This document shows positions 55,056 to 63,053 of a stretch of 64,000 bases of DNA, piece after piece (position 1 is the stretch's first letter; each line of letters begins with the position of its first letter). The position numbers and the translations under genes were made by a program. The stretch comes from an uncultured Verrucomicrobiae bacterium (GTDB lineage Bacteria > Verrucomicrobiota > Verrucomicrobiia > Limisphaerales > AAA164-E04). Below the pieces are notes generated by a model. The model did no database searches and was not told the DNA's origin. It was given only the letters and a program-made list of their open reading frames with translations. The stretch is taken from NCBI GenBank assembly GCA_943788245.1, contig CALSPN010000026.1, positions 1 through 64,000 on the forward strand. Reading direction: 5' to 3'.

Positions 55056-55898
55056 TTAATCCGCCACGGGGATTTTGTAAAAGCAAAGCCAGGTGCCTAT
55101 CCTCGCCCCAAGATCGATGGTTGATCGTGCGTCATTGAGATTAAATCGACGCCATTCGGCATGACCATCCTCGAATAAAAAGTTCCCACCTTCGGGAGAT
55201 CCATCACTACTGCGGTGGGTGGCGGCAGGAACGCTTTTACCATCGCTTTCAGTGAACCAGTTTACACTGCCACTGTTCTTCGACATATTCCATGAGCCAA
55301 GCCCTTGAAGACGGTCGGTCAAAATTGGAGCATTCTTAAAACGTCCACCAAGTTTTTTGCGAGTCACCCAACCCTCAACTCCACTTACGTCATAATCAGC
55401 ACTCGAAGCGGTACGTCCGGGAAGATAGAAATAGCCTGTGAGAACAGGTTTTAAATGTGCACTAGGATCTGAATTCCTCCACATGTCAGCAACCCGATGC
55501 CATTTGTCAGTAGGGCAGAATATGAGGTGAAACTTCCCCTTCTCCTCTTCTGTCTTTTTGGATTCAATCAAATAATTCTTCCAGAAAGATGCCATGGAAG
55601 GCCCCATCCAGCTCAAATGTTGCCCTTGGGAATTATCCGGAAAGGAATTGTCATGATCAGCTGCATACATCTGGATAGCGATACCCCATTGCCGCTGATT
55701 GCTTAAGCACAGGGTTTTGTTGGCTTTAGATTTAGCCTTACTGAGCGCAGGAAGAAGCATTCCTGCTAAAATTGCAATAATGGCGATAACCACTAAAAGC
55801 TCAATCAGCGTGAAACCATGACGTAAAGAATTTGATGCATGGCGAAATACTTTTTGAGAATTAAAACCAGACACAGCATTAACAGGATAGGTATACAT
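55056..55898 (-). CDS. Type II secretion-type pseudopilin (H-X9-DG-like)
   Basis: A 280-residue protein with a prepilin cleavage site: a 29-residue basic leader ends at RHG, then FTLIELLVVIAIIAILAGM, the class III signal. SKAKSKANKTLCLSNQRQWGIAIQMYA is the standard next helix of the large PVC pseudopilin family. GGNFLFEDGHAEWRRF near the C-terminus is the H-x9-D-G-type motif (F-x-D-G-H). Dozens of such genes occur in Verrucomicrobia and Planctomycetes. Many are orphans with unknown cargo or role. It is convergent with the LTD gene, 18 bp apart. Confidence 0.9.
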   Translation of the reverse strand: MYTYPVNAVSGFNSQKVFRHASNSLRHGFTLIELLVVIAIIAILAGMLLPALSKAKSKANKTLCLSNQRQWGIAIQMYAADHDNSFPDNSQGQHLSWMGPSMASFWKNYLIESKKTEEEKGKFHLIFCPTDKWHRVADMWRNSDPSAHLKPVLTGYFYLPGRTASSADYDVSGVEGWVTRKKLGGRFKNAPILTDRLQGLGSWNMSKNSGSVNWFTESDGKSVPAATHRSSDGSPEGGNFLFEDGHAEWRRFNLNDARSTIDLGARIGTWLCFYKIPVAD

Positions 55899-56063
55899 TA
55901 GCTTTGATGGATTTGACTATTTTTATGCTTCCCAAAAGAATTGGTCAATGATCCTTATGCACAAAATCGAATATCACCATCCCTTTTGAGCGTCATTGAA
56001 CACATGACATTTACCTGAATTAACCGTGCCTCCTCCTCAAGTCTATGACAGGATGCATCCAAC

Positions 56064-56903
56064 ATGGCTGAAATTGGGAGACTTAATTCTTTGGAAATTC
56101 TACATCACACACCGCAGGGATTTTATCTCGACGGTGCGGAGCATGGAGAAATCCTCCTGCCTTCGCGCTACGTGACTGACAGCATGAAGGAGGGCAACAT
56201 GATCACAGTCTTTATTTATCGCGATTCAGAGGATCGACTCATTGCTTCCACCGATCGACCCAAGGCGATTGTCGGAGAGTTTGCAGGATTAAAAGTCACA
56301 AGTGTTCACCCCAATGTAGGTGCGTTTCTGGACTGGGGTTTGCCAAAGGATTTATTACTGCCTTATCGAGAACAGACAAAACCCGCCCGAAAAGATCAAA
56401 TCATTGTCGTCCGTATCATTCTTGATCCAAAATCTGAACGCCTCGTGGCGAGTGCAAGATTGAACCGCTGGCTGGAAAAACAAGCCCCTCGTTACAGAAG
56501 AGGCCAGTCCGTCAGACTGCTGATCTCAGAACGTACTCCCATGGGTTTGAATGCGCTGATCAATGAATCACACGTAGGCCTTCTTTACCGGGATCCCTCA
56601 ATCGCCCATCTTGATCCAGGCGATCAGCTGAAAGGGTATATCCAACAAATCCGTGATGATGGTAAGATCGACCTCACCCTCAACCCTGACCGTGGAGCAA
56701 GAGTAGTCTCCCTTTCATCTCAGATACTGGATCAACTCTCATGCAACGATGGCTTTCTACCTCTAACCGATAAAAGCAGCCCTGAGCTCATCAGGAGTCA
56801 TTTTGGGGTCAGTAAAAAAGTATTCAAACAAACCCTTGGAAATCTGTTCAAGGAACGAAAAATTGCCTTGGAAGACAATGGAATACGCATACTTGATTCT
56901 TGA
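56064..56903 (+). CDS. CvfB/YitL-family S1 RNA-binding protein
   Basis: A 279-residue cytoplasmic protein with three S1-like OB modules and a C-terminal winged helix, as in Staphylococcus CvfB. S1 signatures: GFYLDGAEHGEILLPSRYV, VTSVHPNVGAFLDWGLPKDLLLPY, ALINESHVGLLYRD and GDQLKGYIQQIRDDGKIDL. The winged-helix end reads SHFGVSKKVFKQTLGNLFKE. Binding to RNA is likely. Its regulatory targets are unknown here. Monocistronic. Confidence 0.87.
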   Translation: MAEIGRLNSLEILHHTPQGFYLDGAEHGEILLPSRYVTDSMKEGNMITVFIYRDSEDRLIASTDRPKAIVGEFAGLKVTSVHPNVGAFLDWGLPKDLLLPYREQTKPARKDQIIVVRIILDPKSERLVASARLNRWLEKQAPRYRRGQSVRLLISERTPMGLNALINESHVGLLYRDPSIAHLDPGDQLKGYIQQIRDDGKIDLTLNPDRGARVVSLSSQILDQLSCNDGFLPLTDKSSPELIRSHFGVSKKVFKQTLGNLFKERKIALEDNGIRILDS

Positions 56904-57619
56904 TACTAGCAGTAAGCAAACATCCGCCTCTTTGATGAAAGCTTCCATTTTCAAACGTGATTGAAACCATGTTTAAGTAATCACCGTTTTCCATACAGCA
57001 GGCGTTGTCTCATGCGTAATCAAGTTGGGAGCAGGACCCCATCAGGAATTCAATCAATGCAAGGCCGCATTGAAAAGTGGAGCATTGGATGGCAGACACA
57101 AGAAAAAGGGTTTTCCTTCGAACGCGTTCCAATGTAAGGGACAGCCTCCAGGGAGTGGTTTAAACTAAAAACAATCCAATGAGGGTGTGAATGGTAAATA
57201 AATACCTGCTCGTGATCGTAAGGAAAAGCTGGTGAAATGACGGAATCAAAGCAGGGCTGGGTCTGACTCACCTTAAATAATCTGCAGATAATTCAAGAAT
57301 GTAATCACCTTCTCTTTAAGACCAAGAAATACTGAAATCCATGCACCTGATAATGGCCGAGAAAGTTCAGTATGGTTTAAGTTACAAAACAAACATAATC
57401 ATTGTCCGAAAAAATTTATATCGATGGACCCTTTCACTTTATTTAGTTTTTCATGCAGAAGATGAACTCAAGAGCAAGTGGACCCACGAAGCGAAGTTCG
57501 ACTTTTATGGGGAAAATTGAAAACCATGACACTTCAAAAAGAGGAAACCTTCTGGTGCGGTATCAGAGGTTGCAACGGTCAAAAATATCTGTCCAAGGAT
57601 TAAAAAGTTATAACTCACG
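56904..57619. other. Long gene-poor gap
   Basis: About 716 bp without a supported gene. Open frames on both strands (minus 57050-57271; plus MQGRIEKWSIGWQ at 57058) are short and unlike known proteins. A 25-codon plus frame at about 57527-57604 (MTLQKEETFWCGIRGCNG) and an overlapping 38-codon frame from 57509 that ends on the phosphoesterase start are the only candidates near a gene. I see no strong hairpin, repeat or tRNA. Confidence 0.4.
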
Positions 57620-58123
57620 ATGAAAATTGCCATTTTGTCCGATATTCATGATCGGTTGACGCAGCTTAAAAAAGCGCTGGAAATAATGAAAGACGCTGAT
57701 GCTTTACTGTGCTGTGGTGACTTGTGTTCACCGTTTATCATCAAAGCGCTTGGTGAAGGATTCAGTAAGCCTATCCATGTCGTTTTTGGTAATAATGACG
57801 GAGACTTGTTTCGCATCACACAAAACAGTCAAGCGTTCTCACACATCCAATTGCATGGCGAATTGGCTGAACTCGAATTGGATGGAGTGCGATTCGGCAT
57901 GCAACATTTTGACAACATCGCAAGGCTCCTTGCAGACTCAGGCAAATTTGATGTCATGTGCTTCGGGCACAACCATCAATTTGAAATTTCCATGAGCAAA
58001 TCATGCCAACTGATCAATCCCGGTGAAATTTATGGGGGTTTGTCGGGTCATTCAACCGCGGTGATTTATGACACAAGCAATCGTATCGCGGAGCGTATTG
58101 ATATCCCAATCAACCCATCATGA
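57620..58123 (+). CDS. YfcE/MJ0936-type metallophosphoesterase
   Basis: A 167-residue calcineurin-like phosphodiesterase. Metal ligands: ILSDIHDR (Asp8, His10), LLCCGDLC (Asp34), VFGNNDGD (Asn-Asp), CFGHNHQFE (His-Asn-His) and NPGEIYGG near the end. The family acts on phosphodiesters such as cyclic nucleotides or bis-pNPP with Mn. Physiological substrate unknown. The stop overlaps the mutarotase ATG by four bases (ATGA), so the two are co-translated. Confidence 0.9.
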   Translation: MKIAILSDIHDRLTQLKKALEIMKDADALLCCGDLCSPFIIKALGEGFSKPIHVVFGNNDGDLFRITQNSQAFSHIQLHGELAELELDGVRFGMQHFDNIARLLADSGKFDVMCFGHNHQFEISMSKSCQLINPGEIYGGLSGHSTAVIYDTSNRIAERIDIPINPS

Positions 58124-58452
58124 TCCGTAAAGCATTCATCATGTCCATCAAGCAGGGATGTGAAATAGAATACGAGAAAAGGCATAACCCCATCTGGCCT
58201 GAATTGGAAGCTACCCTGTTGGAGCATGGAGTCCACTCCTACAGCATCTTCTTACACCCTGATAAAAGACACCTCTTTGCGTATGCCGAGATCGAAAACG
58301 AGGGTCAATGGAACGCGATTTCGAGTACGGATGTGTGTCAAAAATGGTGGCAATGGATGAGTGAGATCATGGAGACCAATCCAGATTTGAGCCCGAAGGC
58401 CGTGAATTGTGAAAAGGTCTTTCATATGAGTCATCCGCAGGTGAAACCCTGA
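58120..58452 (+). CDS. rhaM: L-rhamnose mutarotase
   Basis: RhaM interconverts the alpha and beta anomers of L-rhamnose. The 110-residue product matches the family over its length: IRKAFIMSIKQGCEIEYE, KRHNPIWPELEATLLEHG, HLFAYAEIENEGQWNAI and STDVCQKWWQWMSEIM, with the active-site Tyr, His and Trp pair. Rhamnose isomerase, kinase and aldolase genes are not nearby. It is coupled to a phosphoesterase instead, an unusual partner. The organism probably uses L-rhamnose or L-fucose from algal glycans. Confidence 0.93.
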   Translation: MIRKAFIMSIKQGCEIEYEKRHNPIWPELEATLLEHGVHSYSIFLHPDKRHLFAYAEIENEGQWNAISSTDVCQKWWQWMSEIMETNPDLSPKAVNCEKVFHMSHPQVKP

Positions 58453-58602
58453 AATTCACCCGTTTACAAAAAGTGCGAACGGCCTCAGGGTCCAGTTTGA
58501 GAATAGGGAAGGAATTTGCGGGAACATCGCCCTTGATTCAGCAATTCTCCATTGCCTTGGGCAGGGTAAAAGTGTATGGTTCTTTTAGTAAGTCTGGCGC
58601 AT

Positions 58603-59160
58603 ATGATAAAAAAGCCCCAACCCTCAACCAGCCCGGATCGCAGAGGTTTCATGCGTGGAGTGCTCACCATGATCGCAGGGGGTTTTGCACTTCTTGGTCC
58701 ACTTTTGGGTGGTTTAGCGCTTCTTCTGGATCCCCTGAGACGCAACAGAAACGAAACCTCAGGCGCATTCATCATGGTCGCTCGATTAGCTTCCTTGCCG
58801 GCAAACGGAATACCTATGAAGTTCGATATTCTTTCCAACAGGAAAGACGCATGGAATCATTATTCAAATGTTCCAGTGGGTTCCATTTATCTCAGGCGCA
58901 CCAAAAACGAGCACTTGGCCGCTTTCAACATTATTTGCCCTCATGCGGGTTGCTTTGTTCAGATCGATTCACAGAAACCCCAGTTTAACTGCCCATGCCA
59001 CGAGAGTCAGTTTCATTTTGACGGTACGAAAGCAAACCCGAATAACCCCAGCCCGCGAGGCATGGATCCATTGCAGGTAGAAATCCGCAATGGCGATGAA
59101 ATCTGGGTTCAATACCAAAGCTTTAAAACCGGGATTTCAGAAAGAATTCCAACCAGCTAA
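58603..59160 (+). CDS. Rieske 2Fe-2S subunit of a cytochrome bc complex
   Basis: The electron-transfer subunit QcrA/PetC. The preferred start ATG 58603 gives a 185-residue protein. After SPDRRGFMRG (a twin-arginine-like motif) comes a single hydrophobic anchor (TMIAGGFALLGPLLGGLALLL). The Rieske box is CPHAGC and CPCHESQF, giving two Cys and two His ligands, followed by the Pro loop SPRGMDPL. An in-frame start at 58576 adds nine hydrophobic residues and is less likely. It is joined to the cytochrome b gene as TAATG, so they are translated together. Confidence 0.92.
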   Translation: MIKKPQPSTSPDRRGFMRGVLTMIAGGFALLGPLLGGLALLLDPLRRNRNETSGAFIMVARLASLPANGIPMKFDILSNRKDAWNHYSNVPVGSIYLRRTKNEHLAAFNIICPHAGCFVQIDSQKPQFNCPCHESQFHFDGTKANPNNPSPRGMDPLQVEIRNGDEIWVQYQSFKTGISERIPTS

Positions 59161-60977
59161 TGCGCAGATTGCTCAAGTGGATTGATGACCGAACCGGCCT
59201 CGAAAAGGTCATTAGGTCCGCGTTGTTCAATGAGATCCCGGGGGGAGCCAAGTGGCGCCACACCTGGGGAAGCATCCTACTCTTCATGTTCGCTGTGCAA
59301 GCCATTACCGGCATGGCTCTTTGGATGTCCTACAGCCCCAGTACCCGGTCCGCATGGGAGAGTGTTTACTATATTCAACATGTCATGCAGCTGGGATGGC
59401 TTGTGCGAGGTATTCATTACTATGCGGCAGAGGCCATGGTTGTCCTGGTTTTGTTGCATGTGATTCAGAAAATCTGGTTCAAAGGGTATCGCAAACCCAG
59501 AGAATTAATGTTCTGGATTGCCATGGCTATGGCACTTGTTGTCATCGGTTTTTCACTGACAGGTTATCTGCTTCCCTGGGATCAACAGGGCTACTGGTCG
59601 GCAAAAGTAAGGACTCATATCATGTCATTGAGCCCGGTCTTTGGCACCTACCTTGAGAGATTGACTATAGGAGGGGAGCATTTCGGGCATCATACCCTCA
59701 CGCGTTTCTTTGCCTTGCATGCAGGTGTTCTTCCTGTGGTCTTTTCAGGCCTGTTGCTGGCAAGAATGATGCTGGTGCGTCGATACAGGAAGCAGGCCTT
59801 TGAAGAAACAGCCAAGACTGAAGTCAATGTATCTTCGTTCTGGCCTGGGCAGGCACTCAAAAACGCCATCGCTTGCCTGGCAGTGATGGGATTAGTCATG
59901 CTGATGACCCTGAAACCTCAGTGGTTCGGTTTTACTCACATTGGCATGGGGGCGCCCCTGGCGGCTCCGGCAGATCCCACTGATCTCTACGCAGCCGCAA
60001 GACCCGAATGGTACTTTCTGTTCCTGTTCCAATTTTTGAAATACTTTCCTGGAGAGAAGGAAGTTCTTGGCGCTATTTTCATTCCCAGCTTGATCCTAGG
60101 GTATTTCGTGATCATGCCTTGGGTAGCCAAGGTCAGGATTGGGCATTACTTCAACATTCTGGTGAGCATCGGTCTGCTGACTGGCGCATTCTGGCTGACT
60201 TACTCGGCAAAGATGGAGGACGCCACTAATGCAAACTACATAGCGGCCGGGGAGCAAGCCCATGAAAAAGCACAGAGAGCTGTTGAACTCGCCTCTGGCC
60301 CGACGGGTATCCCGGAACAGGGAGCGCTTCACCTCCTGCACCATGACCCTAAGACCCTTGGCCCCATATTGTTCGCAGCACATTGCTCAAGCTGCCATCG
60401 TTTTGACGGACACGATGGCACAGGGAAAGTTCCATTGGATACCTCGAGTGCACCAGATTTAAAAGGCTTTGCCTCGCGCGCCTGGCTGACGGATTTACTG
60501 AAGCCTGAGCATATCGCCACCAAACGTTATTTTGGAGAAACAGCGTTTCGAAATGGAGACATGGTACGCTTCGTTAACAAGAAAGTTTCACAGTTTGACA
60601 AGGAAGAAAAAGTAGCACTGGAGCGCGCTATTAAAGCCCTTTCAGCTGAAGCCGGTTTAAGCCGGCAGGCAAAGGTTGAAGAGGCAGAGGCGGACCTCAT
60701 CGTTCTAGGAAAAGAGGATTTAGGATATGAATTAGGCTGCTCTGACTGCCATGCATTTCATTTTGAAGACGACGACGCGGATGGACCCGACTTAACTGGT
60801 TACGGCTCCAGGGAATGGATGAAATCATTCATTTCCGATCCTGGTCAGAAACGTTTCTACGGTGAGAACAATGACCGCATGCCCTCTTTCTTGACTGAGG
60901 GCATCCTCACCCCGACGGAAATCGGATTGCTGGTCGATTGGCTAAGGCAGGATTGGTATGAGCCTTTGCCGAAATGA
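59160..60977 (+). CDS. Cytochrome b fused to a two-heme cytochrome c domain
   Basis: A 605-residue quinol-oxidising core subunit. Residues about 1-210 are the b6-type half: IHYYAAEAMVVLVLLHVIQ and RFFALHAGVLPVVF hold the heme-b His pairs, and LTGYLLPWDQQGYW is the typical loop. Residues about 225-365 are the subunit-IV half, with PEWYFLFLFQFLKYFPG (the PEWY motif). Then a long C-terminal arm with two c-type heme sites: HCSSCHRFDGHDGTG (about residue 407) and GCSDCHAFHF (about 525), each followed by likely Met ligands (GDMVRF, RMPSF). So b, IV and diheme c are one polypeptide, with Rieske upstream. Fusions of this kind occur in PVC and some other phyla. No separate cytochrome c1 gene is nearby. 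Confidence 0.92.
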   Translation: MRRLLKWIDDRTGLEKVIRSALFNEIPGGAKWRHTWGSILLFMFAVQAITGMALWMSYSPSTRSAWESVYYIQHVMQLGWLVRGIHYYAAEAMVVLVLLHVIQKIWFKGYRKPRELMFWIAMAMALVVIGFSLTGYLLPWDQQGYWSAKVRTHIMSLSPVFGTYLERLTIGGEHFGHHTLTRFFALHAGVLPVVFSGLLLARMMLVRRYRKQAFEETAKTEVNVSSFWPGQALKNAIACLAVMGLVMLMTLKPQWFGFTHIGMGAPLAAPADPTDLYAAARPEWYFLFLFQFLKYFPGEKEVLGAIFIPSLILGYFVIMPWVAKVRIGHYFNILVSIGLLTGAFWLTYSAKMEDATNANYIAAGEQAHEKAQRAVELASGPTGIPEQGALHLLHHDPKTLGPILFAAHCSSCHRFDGHDGTGKVPLDTSSAPDLKGFASRAWLTDLLKPEHIATKRYFGETAFRNGDMVRFVNKKVSQFDKEEKVALERAIKALSAEAGLSRQAKVEEAEADLIVLGKEDLGYELGCSDCHAFHFEDDDADGPDLTGYGSREWMKSFISDPGQKRFYGENNDRMPSFLTEGILTPTEIGLLVDWLRQDWYEPLPK

Positions 60978-61202
60978 AGAACCATAGGAAGGATTTGGAA
61001 TGCGAATGACACCGCAACCAATCACAAGTGGATCCGATCATATAAATAGGAGCGGACTCCAGGAGAACGGTAAAATAGAAGTTCCACCTGCTTTTGCTGA
61101 TGTCGCGGCTTCAGTTTTCCTGGAAGACCCTTTTTGAAAACAAGTTACCTGACTTGATCAAGTAACCAATCAAGAAACAAAAGACAAGAAAGTGATTACC
61201 AA
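60978..61202. other. Intergenic region before hpf
   Basis: A 225-bp gap, with a 12-bp palindrome ACTTGATCAAGT at 61152-61163 about 40 bp before the hpf start, which may be an operator. No terminator for the bc genes is evident. Confidence 0.4.
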
Positions 61203-61547
61203 ATGAAATTCGTGCTGACAACGCATAACATAAAATTAACCAAGTCGATCGAGAATCATCTGCTGGGCCGCATCGACAAGCTTGAGCATTTGGACCGATG
61301 GGCGATTGATGCCCGGGTCAACCTTGAACATGACAACACCCGGTCTCCGGAAAAGCAGTTTAAATGCTCGATACGTCTTGGAGTCAAAGGCAATGATTTA
61401 TACGCGACCGATTACGAAAATGATTTGTATGCCGCCATTGACCTTGTCACCAAAAAAATCGAACAACAAATTAGAAAACGACACAGCAAGAAGAAATCGA
61501 AAACACAAAGCGAAGCGGCACGCGACAAAAGACGTCGCCAGTCCTGA
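61203..61547 (+). CDS. hpf: Short-form ribosome hibernation promoting factor
   Basis: A 114-residue RaiA/HPF/YfiA-family protein that binds the 30S decoding centre in stationary phase. VLTTHNIKLTKSIENHLLGRIDKLEHL, VNLEHDN, CSIRLGVKGNDLYATDYENDLYAAIDLVTKKIEQQI are the fold's beta-alpha core. A C-terminal tail of about 25 Lys/Arg residues (KRHSKKKSKTQ) replaces the long-form dimerisation domain, so this should be a short HPF. Followed by an intrinsic terminator at 61587. Confidence 0.93.
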   Translation: MKFVLTTHNIKLTKSIENHLLGRIDKLEHLDRWAIDARVNLEHDNTRSPEKQFKCSIRLGVKGNDLYATDYENDLYAAIDLVTKKIEQQIRKRHSKKKSKTQSEAARDKRRRQS

Positions 61548-61586
61548 TTCTGATCATTGTGACGCATCATGCGTTTGGATTTGAGA

Positions 61587-61618
61587 GCCGCTTGATATCT
61601 TTCAAGCGGTTTTCTTTT
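61587..61618 (+). terminator. Intrinsic terminator after hpf
   Basis: Stem CCGCTTGA (61588-61595) with TCAAGCGG (61602-61609), then TTTTCTTTT. It ends the hpf unit. Confidence 0.88.
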
Positions 61619-61668
61619 GTGCCCCACTCCTTAATTCTCAAGCAAAACCTTTGCGGTCAATAAATGCC

Positions 61669-62925
61669 ATGCAAGACAAACTGATCATTCGCAGCCGAGC
61701 CATTCTCCCCATTGAGAGGCCTCCGCTTTTCAATGGTGCATTGGTGATGCAGGGAGATAAAATACTGGCAGTCGATGACTGGGCAAAAGTGAGGCGGGAA
61801 TTTGTGGGAACTGTCCTCGATCTAGGCGAGCAGGTCATGCTTCCGGGACTTATCAACGCGCATTGTCATCTGGACTATACTTTGATGGCTGGGAAAATTA
61901 AAAAGCCCACGTCGTTCACCTCATGGATCCAATCCATGATCAAACAAAAACGTGCATGGAATGAAAAGGATTTCCAGGATTCATGGATCTCAGGTTATCA
62001 AAAACTCATTCAAAGTGGAACTACGCTGGTTGCTGATACAGTCTCTCATCCATCGAGATTTGATCCACGCAATCTTCCACGCGGCCCCAGATTGTTTCCT
62101 TTCTACGAACTCATACACCTTCAGGATACGCCTCTGGACGCGAATGTTCTGACCATGAGCGCCCGTCATGCGGCGCTATTTGAAAAAACAAAAGGTGATA
62201 AAGCCGGAATCTCTCCGCATGCACCCTACACTACTAGTCCCGAATTATGGAGGTCACTGAAGCGAGCCCCCACCTTGTGCAATCTGCCGATCTCCATGCA
62301 TTTGTCAGAATCCATCGAAGAATACGACCTCTTCAAGCATCGTAAGGGGCCGATGTATGAGTGGTTCAATTCAATCAAACATTTACCTGAATGGGGGACC
62401 GGCAGCCCGATTCAACTGATGGATCAAGCAGGCATTTTGAAAAAAAATGGTATTGCAGTGCATGTTAACTGCCTGGATGAAGGCGATGTTGAAAGGTTGG
62501 TTCAAAACAATATGCACATTGTACATTGTCCAAGAAGCCATGCCTATTTCGCCCATCCAACATTCCAGATCAATGATTTACAATCCAAAAACCTCAATAT
62601 TGCACTGGGAACGGATAGCTTGGCATCGGTGACAGATGAAGATTCACCAAACAGCTTGAGCCTTTTCGACGAAATGCGCAAATTACTGGTGGGAGAAAAC
62701 GCAGTTAAACCGGAATGCATTTTAAAAATGTCTACCCTCAATGGGGCCAAAGCTCTTGGTTTACAGGGTGAAGCTGGTAGCCTTGAGGCCGGCAAGCGAG
62801 CTGATTGGATCAGTTTACCATGGAACGGCAAAAAGGAATCCTTAGCAGAGCATGCCATAGGCAGCCTGGAGCCAGTTTCCTGTGTTTTTTTGGGAGGCAA
62901 GGAAATTTCCCGCTCATTCCATTGA
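61669..62925 (+). CDS. Amidohydrolase of the TRZ/ATZ/SAH-deaminase type
   Basis: A 418-residue cytoplasmic metal hydrolase that deaminates or dechlorinates heterocycles (S-adenosylhomocysteine, guanine, triazines and relatives). Motifs: LPGLINAHCHLDYTLM with the H-x-H pair, SPHAPYTTS, ISMHLSESIEE (His and Glu), AVHVNCLDE, HCPRSHAYF and LGTDSLASV (catalytic Asp). ATG 61669 is preferred over the earlier in-frame codon at 61651. No purine or queuosine gene is adjacent, so the substrate is open. It may be a MTA/SAH deaminase. Confidence 0.87.
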   Translation: MQDKLIIRSRAILPIERPPLFNGALVMQGDKILAVDDWAKVRREFVGTVLDLGEQVMLPGLINAHCHLDYTLMAGKIKKPTSFTSWIQSMIKQKRAWNEKDFQDSWISGYQKLIQSGTTLVADTVSHPSRFDPRNLPRGPRLFPFYELIHLQDTPLDANVLTMSARHAALFEKTKGDKAGISPHAPYTTSPELWRSLKRAPTLCNLPISMHLSESIEEYDLFKHRKGPMYEWFNSIKHLPEWGTGSPIQLMDQAGILKKNGIAVHVNCLDEGDVERLVQNNMHIVHCPRSHAYFAHPTFQINDLQSKNLNIALGTDSLASVTDEDSPNSLSLFDEMRKLLVGENAVKPECILKMSTLNGAKALGLQGEAGSLEAGKRADWISLPWNGKKESLAEHAIGSLEPVSCVFLGGKEISRSFH

Positions 62926-63053
62926 ATGCAGAAGAAGGATCTTGCGTCAAAAATCAAGCTTTCGTGGTATCTTGGGCATTGACCATGGCCGTGGATGAGC
63001 TACGATATCAACAGCCCATTAATGACAGTATCATTATATAGATTTTAAGTCTT

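Noticed and set aside
57050-57271. 73-residue minus-strand frame in the long gap
   Set aside because: No start signal or family resemblance; the complementary frame is equally open.
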